DNA of 64,000 nt from Archegozetes longisetosus (Eukaryota; Arthropoda; Arachnida; Sarcoptiformes; Trhypochthoniidae), in contig JAEMBT020000008.1 in NCBI GenBank assembly GCA_018873245.2, positions 4,180,001 through 4,244,000 on the forward strand, given 5' to 3'. Below are positions 35,092 to 47,198 of this stretch, piece by piece. The notes beneath the pieces are model-generated. The model was not told the origin of the DNA and did no database searches. It saw nothing but the letters and a program-made list of their open reading frames with translations. Within the stretch, counting starts at the first letter, position 1. The number at the start of each line of letters is the position of its first letter. A program made the translations under genes and the position numbers.

Positions 35092-36653
35092 TTAAATCTA
35101 TAAATACTATAATTATTTATTTATTCAGATATCATTTCGGATAATCTTACTTTTTTGTGTATTTATTTCATAAAATCAACTCTTTCAGTGATTAAGAATT
35201 ATATGTCGTTTATTTATCTTAACTTGAAGTTCAATTTCTCTTAGGTAATAAAAACTTAAATGATAATTAGTGAGAGTTCAATGAGAACTAAATGAACAAA
35301 AAGTTACTCTAAAATATACTCTAAGTTGACAATTAGTTAAACTTTTGTTTAAAATTCAAACAGACTTTAGTTTTTGAGCTAGCAACCTTTACCTGTTAGG
35401 ACTAAAGGATTTGATACTAACAGCTTTTATATGAATGGTATTTAACAGCAAACTTTTCCAGTTTTTGGAAGGTTTTACGTAAAAATTGTTTGAGTTATCG
35501 TATTCTAACATTAGCTTTTCGCATTAGAATCAGTTATAACTATGAACCAATATAATTTTATACAGTTTGCAATGCTTTTTATTACGATTTTTCCCAGCGC
35601 TTCATTGAAATTTGTAACTCAAATATATAACCGATGTTTTCAAGGTGTTCAAAATTCTACCGTTAAATACTCGTTGGCATAAGAACTATTCTCCACTAAG
35701 AATGTTAACACATTCTGTTATCAATTTACAATCCTAAAAAATGTCTTTCAAATCATATTAATTGAATGAATTGGAACGAGATTCACAGCAATACAAAAGT
35801 ATTGTCGTTTAATCAAAATTGTTTCACTTTGTTTCATTTGTTCAAAACTTTTTATTCTATTAATCAAATTTATAATGTGTACCGAGATTCTCAATGATAA
35901 AATTCTACTGAACTTTCAGCTTATTTTCACGAAATTTTTGCATTTATTCAACAAACCTCCTGAACAAGTTCAAGTTGAATCTTAATTTTGTCATCAGGTC
36001 TGTACTAAATGCTTTTATTTGAACGAATGCATCGATTTCCTGATAATTCAACTAATCTCTGAGAATTGTGGATCTTGAATGTTGTATTCAGAAAAATGAT
36101 TCCTAGATAGAAACAAATTTGTAAAGAATTGTTGTGGATTTGGGCGAAACTTATTTATTGTGTCATGTCCGACTGAACGTTGGCTTTAATTTCCAAAATT
36201 TAGATTTCACCTAATTTTGCTTTGACGGTCAAACTATTTCAGTGTGATCCTCTGAAAGAATGTTGAAATCCCAAAATTTGTCCTATTTTTCAATCAATGG
36301 ACTTCGATATTTTCGATAACTTAGTCTGAATATTTATAAACTGCCAAAGTTCGTACTCTTTGATTGAATGCCTCAAAAATAGCAGTCAAACAATTTTTAG
36401 AATTCATAAATCTATTCACAAATATTAACATTATATAAACTTATAGTTTGGTTGCAAAACTGAGAAAAGTCATGTTTATGTAAAAATGCGATCAATCGTT
36501 TGGAGGCATATCGAAGTTATCGACTCTCAAAGTTTTGAATATGGTATTGAATCTACAATTTTGGATTCAGCTCCAATTCGCATGCAATAAAAGTTTAGTT
36601 TCAAATTTGAAAAATTATTTATTCATTTTATAAAATTAATATATAATCAAAGA
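35092..36653. other. Gene-free stretch
   Basis: No coding or repeat structure stands out. It holds the convergent 3' sides of the Delta-like gene and Utp14. Confidence 0.4.
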
Positions 36654-38920
36654 CTAAGAACTTTCAGTTGTCTTATTATTCTTCTTAGTTCTTCTCTTAA
36701 TTAATGGTCTTTTGACCTTAGATTTAATCAACGCATCGCTATCAATAGGTTCAATGATAGTTCCCATTTTGGTGACGACTTTAGGTTCAGTTAGTGACCG
36801 AAAAGCTGTTTCTGGATTCCATGTCCTGCCTATAGGTTGACGGATGCTATTCTCGAATTGTTCGACATTTTTAAAAGGAAACGGCAATTGATTTATCTAT
36901 AGATAAAATTTGACAACAAATTCAACTCAATCATCAATACAAAAAAGTTGTGATCTAACTTACTCTAAACTTAGCAAGAGTTTCATCTTTCTTCTCTGAA
37001 ATGATAACATTTGCCACTTTGCTATCTTTACGCTGTTTTTTCTTAGGTCTAGTAGTAAATCGTTTAATTTTACGTTTACTTTGCTTGATGCCATCTCCAC
37101 CCCATGAGCCCCAACCTGGCAAATGAAGTGAAATACTCTTTTCTTCCTCATTCTCAATTTTATCTTTCTTTTCTTTTTTGAAATCACTAATCACGTCGTC
37201 ATCTGCAAATGCTTCTGAAACTAACTTTCTTTGTTCTTCATCAGAAAGCACACTTTCGTCATCTGAATCAAGTTCAGTAACCAGATCAGGGAATGAAGAT
37301 TTCACTTTATGTGATTTGATGGTCATGAAGTCATTTGGATCAATCTGTACACCATTTTCAGACTCAATGGAAATGGGAGGCTTTCCTGAGTCTTTTTCTG
37401 AATCATTAATTTCAATACTATTGCTATCATTCTGAATTAGTTCGTTATTCTCAGAACTAACTCCAGATGTTGTTTCAAAAATAATTGGCTCATCGTTCAA
37501 GTCTTTATCAACTGTTTCTGATAACTGACTTGAATTTTTATCTACTTTTTCAGGAGAAATCTATTAAGAGATGGAATGAAATCAAAATAGTAAAAGTTGA
37601 AACTATAGATCATGTCAATTGTAAACTAACCTTAATTTTCTCACTACTTCTTTTGCCACTTCTCATCCATGGGTTATAATCGGACGGAATAGATTCAAAA
37701 TCAAAACTATCTGCTGGTTCTTCTTCTTTATCGGAAGAACTTTTTTCATTATCATCAGCCACTTCCTCATCGCTATCAAAAGTGACTCTTTTTCTCATTA
37801 ATTTATTACTCAATTGAAGCTGATCTGAAAGTGTGGTTCTCGCGCTCTCATCATATTTGGATCTGAGTTTAATATGTTTGGCCCACTTTCCAGTATTTTT
37901 ATGCTTCAAGCTCGCTCTCTCTAAAGCCCTCAACTTATCTAATTCATCCAACTTCTTGATCGCAACTTCAGGATTGTCCTTCTTATCAGCTTCAAACTGT
38001 TGCAATCCTTTCTTAAGTTTTTCTTTCTTCAAAATCCTATGATATCGTTTGCTTTTGATCTTTCCCTGACGTTTAAGTTTAACTTCTTGATAGCTAAGCA
38101 AAGCTCTCATGCGTTGCAGTTCTTTATGTCTAATTTTTGCCTCTTCTAAACTCATAGCTTTCAACAGCTTTTCTTCAGCTGCTGTTAAAGCCTAACAATT
38201 CAAATCAAATTAATCACAAAACAAACATCAAATCAGATCAGATTTACTCGTACCTTATCTTCAGTGATAACATTATCGGATTTTTTGAGCAGTTCGGAGA
38301 CTTCGGTCTCTAATTTAGTTTTAGGGGTGAAATGTTTGACGATTTCTCGGGAAGGTTCTAGTCTTAGATTGGCTTGTTTAAGTGGAAAATGAAGTTGAGG
38401 AGCATTTCTGTTGGCTTCAACCACTGAATCCCATTTCGATAGTTCTTGTTTGGCTTGATCATAAGCTACTTGTCGCTTTATCTGATCTGCCACTGGTTTC
38501 TCCAGTGGTGCCTCAAGAATTTTCTTCTTATCCCAATGCCTCAACTGCTTCTTAACACTACCGCTCGAATCTTTCACTGATTTTATCAATTCATTTATTG
38601 AGATCTGTTTATCGCCTGAAACATAGATTCAATAATTAATCTCAAAATAGTTTGCATTTGAATAAAACCTTACTTTTACTCAAATTGTATTCATTGACAT
38701 CTGATTTAGACTCAAATCTGGTGGCTTTCCATTTGAACGAGTTTTTATTACTTGATGACAACGATGAGATGTCGTTTATTAATCTTGAATGAGATACCTC
38801 TTCATCGCTTCCACCACTCACTTCATCTTCGTTTGGCTCCAGTTCTCCCTCTACTGATACAAATTCATTGTCTTCGTTATCATTTTGTGGTGTGATCGAT
38901 TTAAATATTTTTGATGCCAT
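36654..38920 (-). CDS. Utp14: U3 snoRNA-associated protein 14
   Basis: Five exons: 38920-38674, 38615-38254, 38191-37631, 37560-36964 and 36896-36654, 669 residues. Family blocks: RHWDKKKILEAPLEKPVADQ, SREIVKHFTPKTKLETEV, the long basic helix RMRALLSYQEVKLKRQGKIK with SKRYHRILKKEK, NPWMRSG, HLPGWGSWGGDG and near the end LPFPFKNVEQFENSIRQPIG with GRTWNPETAF. Acidic stretches separate them. Utp14 is a component of the small-subunit processome in the nucleolus and, in yeast, partners the helicase Dhr1 for U3 release (family knowledge). All joins keep phase. No signal peptide; many Lys/Arg clusters fit nuclear location. Confidence 0.95.
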
Positions 38921-40121
38921 TATTTTTAGTTTTAATAGTATTTCAAATGTTTAACTAATTATTTACAAGTTTTGAGGCATTAATCAAAACAACACTTATT
39001 TCAATTCAATTATTTAACTGATTATCACAATTCTTAATATAATTTTAAATTCAACTTAAGTTTTAGTATTCACATAATTATTAAATAAATATTTACTATT
39101 TAATAGTTTGTTAAGTTTAAGTTTATAATTGTTTAGTGAAAAACAATTTTTAAACACGTTTTTACTGAAGTGATTTAAATATGTGTAACGTTTTGAATGC
39201 CTATTAGATGGCGTGCAACGTGCGCTACTGTACACCAAAGTGAACACATGCTAGAGTCAAACAAGTACAGTGAAATCTTCCTACCTTGCACAGCAAGTTA
39301 AGTCCTTTTTAACAAAGCTACAAATTAGTCAGTCAGAAACTAAGGCTTGTTTTTATTCTCTTGCAAAAACAACTTATCTACAGGTTCAAGTTATATAGGT
39401 ATAACTGTAATGTCTAAATCATACTAATTCTGACTACACTCACTTCCGATGCACTCCTCAGTGCATTTTGTTTTTATGATATCACTAAAATTGCAAAACA
39501 ATCTAATTAAAACTTTTTTCTCATTAAACTGTTCAAAAATTATACGGATCAATAGGTTTTTCTCACATACAACAGCTCATTTGCTTGACATGACAAGCAA
39601 AAGTTACGGTCAGCAAATCTATTCTTCAAGCATAGTTCCTATTTACGTCAACTATTTTCATATAAATCAAATTCATTTTCTTCATTGTGTTTTATTGTGT
39701 TTTATTGTGTTTTATTGTGTTTTCAGATATCAATAGAAAAATAACTTTAAAAAAGTATTTTCAAGAACTACAACGCTAATAAAAGCAAATAAATTCAAAT
39801 AAAGCGCCTAAATTTATGCAAAAGTGTTGGACAAAAGCCTTAGTAAAGGTATGGCAACAATAAATAGATAGCATTTGGATATATAAGGGATGTGCGGAAC
39901 ATTAGCCAAGGGATTCTTCATAGCCTACTCGAGTCTGGCTCAAGGCAATAAGATTCATACTAAGCTAAAGTGTTCCATATATGCCGTTGACACCTAGAAA
40001 TTGTAAACAAACCCATTTTTGCGGCCAAACAAAACTATAGTCTTATCAAAATGACACTTCAGTCTAATGTTCAACATAACAGCCAATAATTGATTAAATA
40101 GTGGATCCAATTGTGCGACCA
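38921..40121. promoter_or_regulatory. Divergent intergenic region, Utp14 / GFOD
   Basis: The two genes run apart from here. A relatively GC-rich patch (agatggcgtgcaacgtgcgc, about 39207-39226) is the likeliest promoter core. A (TTTTATTGTG)n tandem repeat lies at 39685-39724. The 95-codon frame at 39449 has no support. Confidence 0.35.
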
Positions 40122-41454
40122 ATGCTTCCGGGAATTGGTATTTTCGGTTGCGGGCAATTAGTCCGAGTATTAGTCCCATGTCTTCGCGCCAAAGGCTTCA
40201 TAGTTGAGGCCATTTGGTCTTACAGTCAGGAATCGGCTAAGGATATCGCACAAGAACTCGACATAAGTTTGGCCACAGATATTATCGATCGGGTATTACT
40301 TCAACCCTCGGTACAGCTAATAGTGATCGCGTGTCCGCCACACCTTCACGAACAAATCGCGACCAAAGCCTGTGGTATCGGAAAACATGTTCTCTGTGAT
40401 TGGCCTCCAGCTATATCTCTGGACCAGATGATAGCTATGAACAGAGCTGCCATGAATTATCCATCTCTTATCACCATTTTATTTAATTCATTGAGATTTT
40501 TGCCAGCATTTATCAAAATGAAAAAATTCATTTCCGACGGACTTATCGGCAAAATCAATGTTATCAATTGTAATGTTTTTGGAGATGCACTTCAAGGTAT
40601 TGTCTTATAGTTTTTGATCTCATGTAAAACTCAAAATTAGTTCAATCTTTCGAGTTATGGGTTCAGTAATTGATTCGAAAGTTAAAGAGCTTTTCAACTT
40701 TGTTGATCTTACTGTTGAAGGTACTGACAGATATTCAATAGCCTGTGATGAACTAATGGGTGGCGGACTGTTATCCAACATTGGAACTCATATCATAGAC
40801 ATAATCACATTTGTTACTGGACTCAAAGCCAAACGAGTTCATGGTTTAGTCAAAAACTATTGTCAATTAAAAGATAATGGTATGAGAATTGGTTCTCTTC
40901 TCCGACCAAAACCTAAATTTTTATTTCCTAAAGTTTCAGGACTTCGACGAATAACCTCAGATGATTTCGTGTCGTTTCAGATGGAAATGACAAACAATTC
41001 AAGTATAGCTAATGTGACACTTAATTCTCATGTTTTCGGACAATTTACTCATGAAGTATTAGTTTGTGGTTCGAAAGGATATATAACATGTCGTGGAGGA
41101 GATCTTTACGCACGACTATTATCATCAAATAAAGAAGAAGTTTTGTTTCTAGATAATGAAGATCTGAATGATAGCAATCAAACATTAAGTGCCAAAAATT
41201 TTTTGCCAAAGCCTTACAGAAAAGGACTTTTGAAAATGATATCTGCACTGAAAGACGCGTTTCAGTGTTCGCCGGACGAACAAATAAGTGATAATTCAGT
41301 CAACTACGAAGAGAAGGTGTTTCACTGGGCTAAAGAAGCAGTTAGTTTAGCCGCAAATTTTGAGGACGGTTTATATATTCAAGCCGTGATTGAAGCGATC
41401 AAATATTCATCAAAGAACAAGGAATGGGTTCGGATTAATTACGAAATAAACTAA
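40122..41454 (+). CDS. Gfod: GFOD1/2-type oxidoreductase
   Basis: Two exons: 40122-40596 and 40655-41454, 424 residues, joined by a 58-bp phase-1 intron. The chosen ATG gives MLPGIGIFGCG, matching the family's MLPGVGVFG start and Rossmann glycines; an upstream in-frame GTG is not needed. Landmarks: PSVQLIVIACPPHLHEQIA, GIGKHVLCDWPPAISLDQM, LRFLPAFIKMKKFI, GKINVINCNVFGDALQ. After the intron: ACDELMGGGLLSNIGTHIID, the longer family loop, RITSDDFVSFQMEM and a C-terminal helix ending in a VIEAIKYSSKNKEWV block. The family is Gfo/Idh/MocA-like; human GFOD1/2 function is poorly known, with roles suggested in matrix or transcript control. No signal peptide seen. Compared with human GFOD1 (~390), it carries small insertions. 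Confidence 0.93.
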
Positions 41455-43564
41455 TTATTTAAATTGATGTATTTATTATAGTGATGATCTGTTATTATTT
41501 CTGAATAATGTCTAGTCATACGATTGTTTATATAATTATTTAGCGAGTAATAATGCCTTTTTGGTATTTGGAGAAGATTTAGCGTTGATTTTAGGTTATT
41601 ACCATATAATATTGCACGACTAGCATGAATATTAAGTTTATTATAATATTTTCTCGTTTAATTAGGTTTTTTCAAATTTAGGCTATCAAATTAATTTATG
41701 AGCTTATAGTTTTCCGAGTAATTTCATATCTGTAATTACTTCAAATATACAGATATTAAATTACATAAATATGAGCCAACTATTGTTTTAAACATCCCAT
41801 TACTGACTCACGAATATTGAGTAAGTCATTTGATCATCATTTGATCATCATTTACTATTAAAGCTAACACTCACAAACATTTCAAATTTATATATGCTTT
41901 GATCAATGCAGTCACACTATTTATATAAGAAATACTGGTTTTCGATTATTATTTATAACTAAATTGTTTAGTTTCTAAGTTAGAAGCTTTCTAGCATTTA
42001 GGTATTGCATTATCGTAGCATTTCCTTAGATAAGTGTTAATTTATAAGTCAAATCAGATAAGAATTTAAGTCTTAAACAGACGCACAATGTGATTAAGTA
42101 GAATTTTATGATAAGTATTGTTTATAAATATGTTATTCTACTCAATATAATTATATTACAGTGTGGAGCAATGTTTTTATAAATACTTATGTATTTGTCT
42201 ATTGCAAGACAACATTATAGAGTAGAAAAACAATTAACTAGATTTCAATTTTAGTCTATCTTAAGATTTGACATTTTTGCAACACTTCAATTATTGAGTT
42301 AGCTTTTAATGATGAAAATAATCTCTTTTTACAACTTGCTACTCAAACCAATTAAGGCTAATATGAATATATCGTGACTTATTGTTATTCTGTAGAATAC
42401 GTAAAGTCTATATCGGGTATTGGTGGCCATCAAACTGATGATTGAGCTTCAAAGTAAAATTCTAGTTAACTCATAGTTAAGTGAGTGAAAAAGGTTTAAT
42501 TCGTTAGCATATGATTGCTTTATCGTTAACTAACTGTTTATCTTCACTCAAATAAAGTAACGATTGATAATTTATTTTCAATCAACTTTTATACTATTAC
42601 TAAAATACATTCAATTGATGAAGTTTATTGACAAGCCTGAGGGTATATTTTAATTGAACTTTTCTACTGACTTATGCTAACGACTAGGAACCAGATAATA
42701 TTGCATTTTATGTAGAGTCACATATAAGTAATTAGTTTTAGACCAGAAATAACCAAATAAAAAGTTAAACCATTACTGCATAAATGATCTGATTTTATAT
42801 GAGAAATTTAGTAAAAAATCAGACCATTTAAACAGTAATGGTTTAACTATTAGGTTATTTCTGGTATAAAATCCACTATTTCGTGTCGACTAAAGACAAA
42901 TAAAACGCTATTTTAGTACTAACCGATCCTTTCTGTGTCTACACTATAATCATTATATATTGGCTAACGTTCTATCACAAAAACTAATTTTGATATTATG
43001 ATCGGATAATTGACTGCCAATTGTGTTGAACATAATTTTTTGTACCTATCATTGTGTGTATTTAGACACACAACATAACTTATATATAAGTTATCTATTC
43101 AATGTAACATTGATTGCACTTAAACGTATTGAATATATGATTGATTCAACTTAAATATGTAGAATATAAACTGATTTGATTGATGTTAAATAAGTAAAAT
43201 AAGTTGAAAAAGCGTTATCAATCAATGATAAGTAGTGGTAATTATATAGAAAGAATTAATGAAATGAAGGCACTGTTGGACACTAGAATCTTGATTAGCA
43301 TAACTACTATTTTAATAATATAACATTTGTGTGCCATATCTACTTTAATCATGTTTAGTAAATTTAAATAAAATACACATTCAATTTTCAATTTTACCTT
43401 TTTATTATGATAATTACTTATAAATATTAAATTTTCTTTACTCACTCAATCGTTTGAAAACTTATGGTTTGAAAAATGAAGTTTTGCTAAATGCTGATAT
43501 AGTGTTCACTATAGTTGAAAGTCCTTTAAATATTAAATGTTATAAAAGCCTAAAACATTCTGAC
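41455..43564. other. Gene-free stretch with a long hairpin
   Basis: No supported gene. It contains a 124-bp near-perfect foldback at 42742-42865 (separate entry). The short minus-strand frame at 43242 has no support. Confidence 0.4.
42742..42865. repeat. Long foldback, ~50-bp arms
   Basis: The arms begin ACCAGAAATAACC on both sides when read inward and stay paired through GTTAAACCATTACTG and TCTGATTTT. The loop is about 20 bp. Only a few mismatches and one 3-4 base gap are seen. It could be a young foldback MITE or a source of a hairpin RNA. Confidence 0.85.
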
Positions 43565-44293
43565 CTACAAAGGAGTCATGGCTTTCAGTTCCGAACAAAT
43601 ACTCTCTAACTGCTCAATCTTTAAATCTTTATCTTTAATCAAATTCCTCAATCGATCACTTTCCTTACGGCGTACTTCTTCCAAATTCTCTAAATCAGCC
43701 TCTAATTGTTGGATACGAATGGACTTTTTCTGGCACTTTTCCTCCACTTCAATCAACTGTTCCAACTCAGACTCTAACTCTTCAATGCGGTCTTCTCTTT
43801 CAGCTAATTTTCGGTTCAAATTGTTAACCTGATGTTGATGTGAGTTGAGTTCATCGTCAGCTTTTTCAATGTGACGTTTAAGTTGAGAAATTTCTTCATT
43901 CAAAGCAGTTACTTGTTTCTCCAACTGTTCAGTTTTTTCTTCCCACAACTTGCTAACAGTTCTGACTCTTTCGTCATTACGTAGTATTAATTCTTGGCTG
44001 GCTTTAGTTAGTGACAGATAGGTTTCCATTTTCAAATTGCTATCAGCATATTCTCCTTTCAATTTATTAATTATTTCATCTTTTTCTCTTAATTTGCGTT
44101 TTAATATTAAGCATTCATTATCACTGGTTTCAGATTCTTCGTATTTATTATCACTAGTGTCGTTGAGAATATCCAAGTCTTCTCTCGACGATTGCATATA
44201 AAACTGTAGCTTTGATTTTCGCCGATTTTCTTCCTTGGCGATGGCGATACAAAAAGTTATGATTGAAATTATAAGAGCGATTGTGACCATCAT
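43565..44293 (-). CDS. Membrane-anchored coiled-coil protein, unknown
   Basis: One exon of 242 residues. An N-terminal hydrophobic segment (about residues 2-18, VTIALIISIITFCIAIA) is followed by basic residues, which suggests a signal anchor. From about residue 60 to the end there are heptad-like runs of Leu, Glu and Lys (LEKQVTALNEEISQLKRHI, LNRKLAEREDRIEELESELE, RIQQLEADLENLEEV), predicting a long coiled coil. It ends TPL. I cannot name a family. It may be a tether on an internal membrane; coiled coils of this kind give poor similarity evidence. There is no intron. Confidence 0.75.
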   Translation of the reverse strand: MMVTIALIISIITFCIAIAKEENRRKSKLQFYMQSSREDLDILNDTSDNKYEESETSDNECLILKRKLREKDEIINKLKGEYADSNLKMETYLSLTKASQELILRNDERVRTVSKLWEEKTEQLEKQVTALNEEISQLKRHIEKADDELNSHQHQVNNLNRKLAEREDRIEELESELEQLIEVEEKCQKKSIRIQQLEADLENLEEVRRKESDRLRNLIKDKDLKIEQLESICSELKAMTPL

Positions 44294-44694
44294 TGTGGAA
44301 GAACTTATTGGAAAGTAGTATTTCAGATTGAAATTGAGTTAGTCAAGTGCAACTTTTATTTTATCGTATTATTGAATGTCAAATTGCAAGGTCTCCCATT
44401 TTTACCTTTATAACTACCTAAATCTTATCTCTTGTTATAAGTGCTTCTGATATCAGCTCAATGCTATATAAACCAATCACTTTCATAATAATGTAATCAT
44501 TCTTTCTATCGTACCTATTTGTTGTTTATAGACTATTCAATTTGCCCTTAATTGAAATTAATTTCAAAATTTCTTAAGTTTTTTTACACATAACCACTAA
44601 ATTTGAAATTTAAGACTATTTTGAATTGATTCGACCGAAACAATTTTTATAAAGTTTATTACTTTATTTCATATAAAATCATATTTCGTTCATT
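44294..44694. other. Gene-free gap
   Basis: About 400 bp between two minus-strand genes. A stretch at about 44425-44485 resembles the 15503 mini-element family only weakly. Confidence 0.35.
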
Positions 44695-45956
44695 TTAAAG
44701 CAAATAACTTTCAATCCTTTTACTCAATTTGGGTCTTTTATGACTTCTTCGAATCACATTAAGTCTTCTTCTACTCCTTCTCTTTCTTTTATTACTTTTC
44801 TCATTCTGCAAAAGCCACTTCTTCTCAATCTCATCGATTTCTTCATCAGAGTTGTTCTCTGCTTTCTGGACAACCTTCACGTCTCCACTCTTGAAGACTT
44901 GAATGTTTGCATTTGTGAAATGCGAGAATTCGTCTTCAATGGGTTCGTTAACAACTTTAGGCTTTTCGAGTTTAACATCGCTAACAAAACCACAATCAAG
45001 AAAGAAAGTGATTGCCATTGATTTTTCAGTTTTGAGGTTAAGAGATCTGACATTATCGCCAAACAGCTCATACAGTTTTTTATTGATAGCTAACAAGTTT
45101 TCTGCAAGTTGTTTAGTCGTCTGTTTCATTAAACCTATGGTTCAATAAAAAAACAATTTTAATGTTATACGAGTTGAATGAGTAAAGTTTGCAGAGAGAT
45201 ATTTAAGCAAAATACATACCAATATTAACGACAGAAGTGTTTCCTTTTCCAGACAAATAAAGATAAGTTTGATTTAACTTGGATTGTAACTGAGATTTAA
45301 GATCGCTATCACTTAAATCAATAGGAACGGGAACTTTTTTGCCGTCCAACCAAAATGTTTTGCCCAAAAACAGAGACAAATAATCAAACTTATTATGCAT
45401 TAGTTTTTTGTCACATAAGAACAAATCGAAAGAGTTGCAAAGTTTCCGTTTTGCTTCGTACACTTTGTATTCGGTTCTCAATTCTCGCATCGGAAGGATT
45501 TCATTAATGTATTGACTCAAATCCGTTTTCTCTAATAATTCCTTATAATGAGATTTAGTTACATCTAAAAAATAACAATAAAATAACTAATAAATAATTA
45601 TTCAAATTGAAATAATTTATAAAATAAGATGAAAATAGATTGTGACCTAAATCTAATTGACGATCAGTTAATGGTTGTTTATTGACATCTTTAACAATAA
45701 GACACGTTTCAAAGTGAGAACATATTCTCCAATGATTAGGTAAAGAAATGGCATGAATATAAGTTGTCTTATTTAATGGAATTTTCTTCAAATTAATCTG
45801 AAGTATAATTAATTGTTCATCTTGGTCTTCAAGTAATTGTTTTTTATTACTCTTCTGGCCACGTATTTCAGATAACTTCTTAATGACTTCTATCGATTCT
45901 AATAGTTTGGCGAATGGAACAAATGGTGAACCATTTACGTTCTCAATCGAAGGCAT
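44695..45956 (-). CDS. RSL1D1: Ribosomal L1 domain-containing protein (RSL1D1-like)
   Basis: Three exons: 45956-45647, 45564-45220 and 45134-44695, about 364 residues, both introns in phase 1. Landmarks of the L1-domain nucleolar family: QLIILQINLKKIP, then HWRICSHFETCLIVKD near the N-terminal half; DVTKSHYKELLEK; the central YKVYEAKRKLCNSFDLFLCD, then YLSLFLGKTFWLDGKKVPVPI; and a long NLAINKKLYELFG-like helical part. The C-terminus is strongly basic (KSNKRKRRSRRRLNVIRR), fitting nucleolar targeting. Relatives include human RSL1D1 and yeast Utp30, which bind pre-rRNA during ribosome assembly. It diverges from MRNIP with a 344-bp gap. Confidence 0.85.
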
Positions 45957-46300
45957 TATTCGATCAAATATATACTATTTATTTCAAATTTAATATTAAT
46001 TATTATTTATATATATATTTTCAACGTTTAAAAACAAATATCTCCTTATCAATTGAGTAGAAAGCATGGGTTTTAGACAACTAGTTATGAGCGATAGATT
46101 AGCTGACAATTTGACTAATATTTATTGCATTATCGAACGCACTTTACATCGCTCATCACTAGTAATTGGTTGAAAGCTCATGCGCGATGCGAATGTGCGG
46201 CAAAACAAATAGAAAAGGCATTTATGAATAGAAAATAAATTGGAATAAGTTACAAATAGTAAAGTGAATAATTATATTATAATTAACTAATGGTCAAGTG
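45957..46300. promoter_or_regulatory. Shared head-to-head promoter, RSL1D1 / MRNIP
   Basis: A 344-bp gap with the least AT-rich part at about 46130-46205 (atcgaacgcac ... gcgcgatgcgaatgtgcgg), including an imperfect inverted repeat. A four-codon upstream frame ATG GTC AAG TGA (46290-46301) overlaps the MRNIP start as TGATG. Confidence 0.45.
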
Positions 46301-46838
46301 ATGGCACAAGAGTTTGTAGTTCTTAAATGTTGTTCGTGTCATATATATCAAGTACAACAGTCAAAAAAAGCTACTAAATGGTTGTGTAAAGTATGTAATC
46401 ATAAGCAAAGTATTAAACAGTTTTTTGGTAGAGGATCTGCCCGACAATGTCGTGATTGCGTTCAAAAATTAAATATTAAACATAATAATACTGATAATAA
46501 CATTCATAATAATATTCATAATAATACTCATTCCAATACTCCTAATTGTTATAACAATGAAGACATCGATTCTGCTATTCTAGACTACTTGCAATCTAAT
46601 GATCACACTAATGACAAAAATCACTTCGATCCTAATGATGGTTTGTCTAATAGTTATAACTTCTGATTTGATTTGATTTTATTAATTACTTTGTTTTGTT
46701 CAAACAGATGTTCCGGTTGTAAAGAAAGTGAAGTTAACTAACGACGAGAATAGTTTTGGACGTGATATCAATTTTACAAAAGTGAATCACATGATTGTCA
46801 CCAATAAGAAAGTCAGTAAATGGGACGAATTCTTGTAA
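46301..46838 (+). CDS. MRNIP: MRN complex-interacting protein
   Basis: Two exons: 46301-46640 and 46708-46838, 156 residues, phase-1 join. The N-terminus has two CXXC pairs, CCSCHIYQ and WLCKVCNHKQS, then FGRGSARQCRDCVQKLN. This is the MRNIP signature (the human protein has CCSCRLFQ...WTCKACGEKQS). A His/Asn-rich low-complexity run (NNIHNNIHNNTH) follows. The C-terminus ends KVSKWDEFL, a short W-x-x-FL tail typical of the family. MRNIP binds the MRE11-RAD50-NBS1 complex in double-strand break response. It is short compared with the human protein. The main ATG is chosen over the GTG at 46298. The upstream micro-ORF may lower its translation. Confidence 0.85.
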
Positions 46839-47198
46839 ATATTATGATTCGTTGCTATTTCAAAACTAAAGTCAACACATTTTTCTTTCATTTCTTCTAT
46901 TTTATTTCAATACATTTGTACATTTATTTAATTTGTTTCAAATACTATTGATGTTTGATGAAAAAAATTGTTATTTTCTAGTAATTGACAAATAAAATGA
47001 TATTTAAGTAATGAAATTTCAGATTCAAATCAACTTGAAATGAGTAAAGCAAACACTTCAATTATTAACGTCAATATATATTTAATAAGCCATAGAAAAC
47101 ATGAAAATCATTGTTAACCTAAGTTTGACATTTCAGCTAAATGATTAACTCTAAGATGAAAATAATAATAGCATAATAATAGAAAATCTTGTTTAAAG
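46839..47198. other. Gene-free gap
   Basis: Convergent 3' ends of MRNIP and the next minus-strand gene. AATAAAATG at about 46991 may be a polyadenylation signal. Nothing else seen. Confidence 0.4.
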
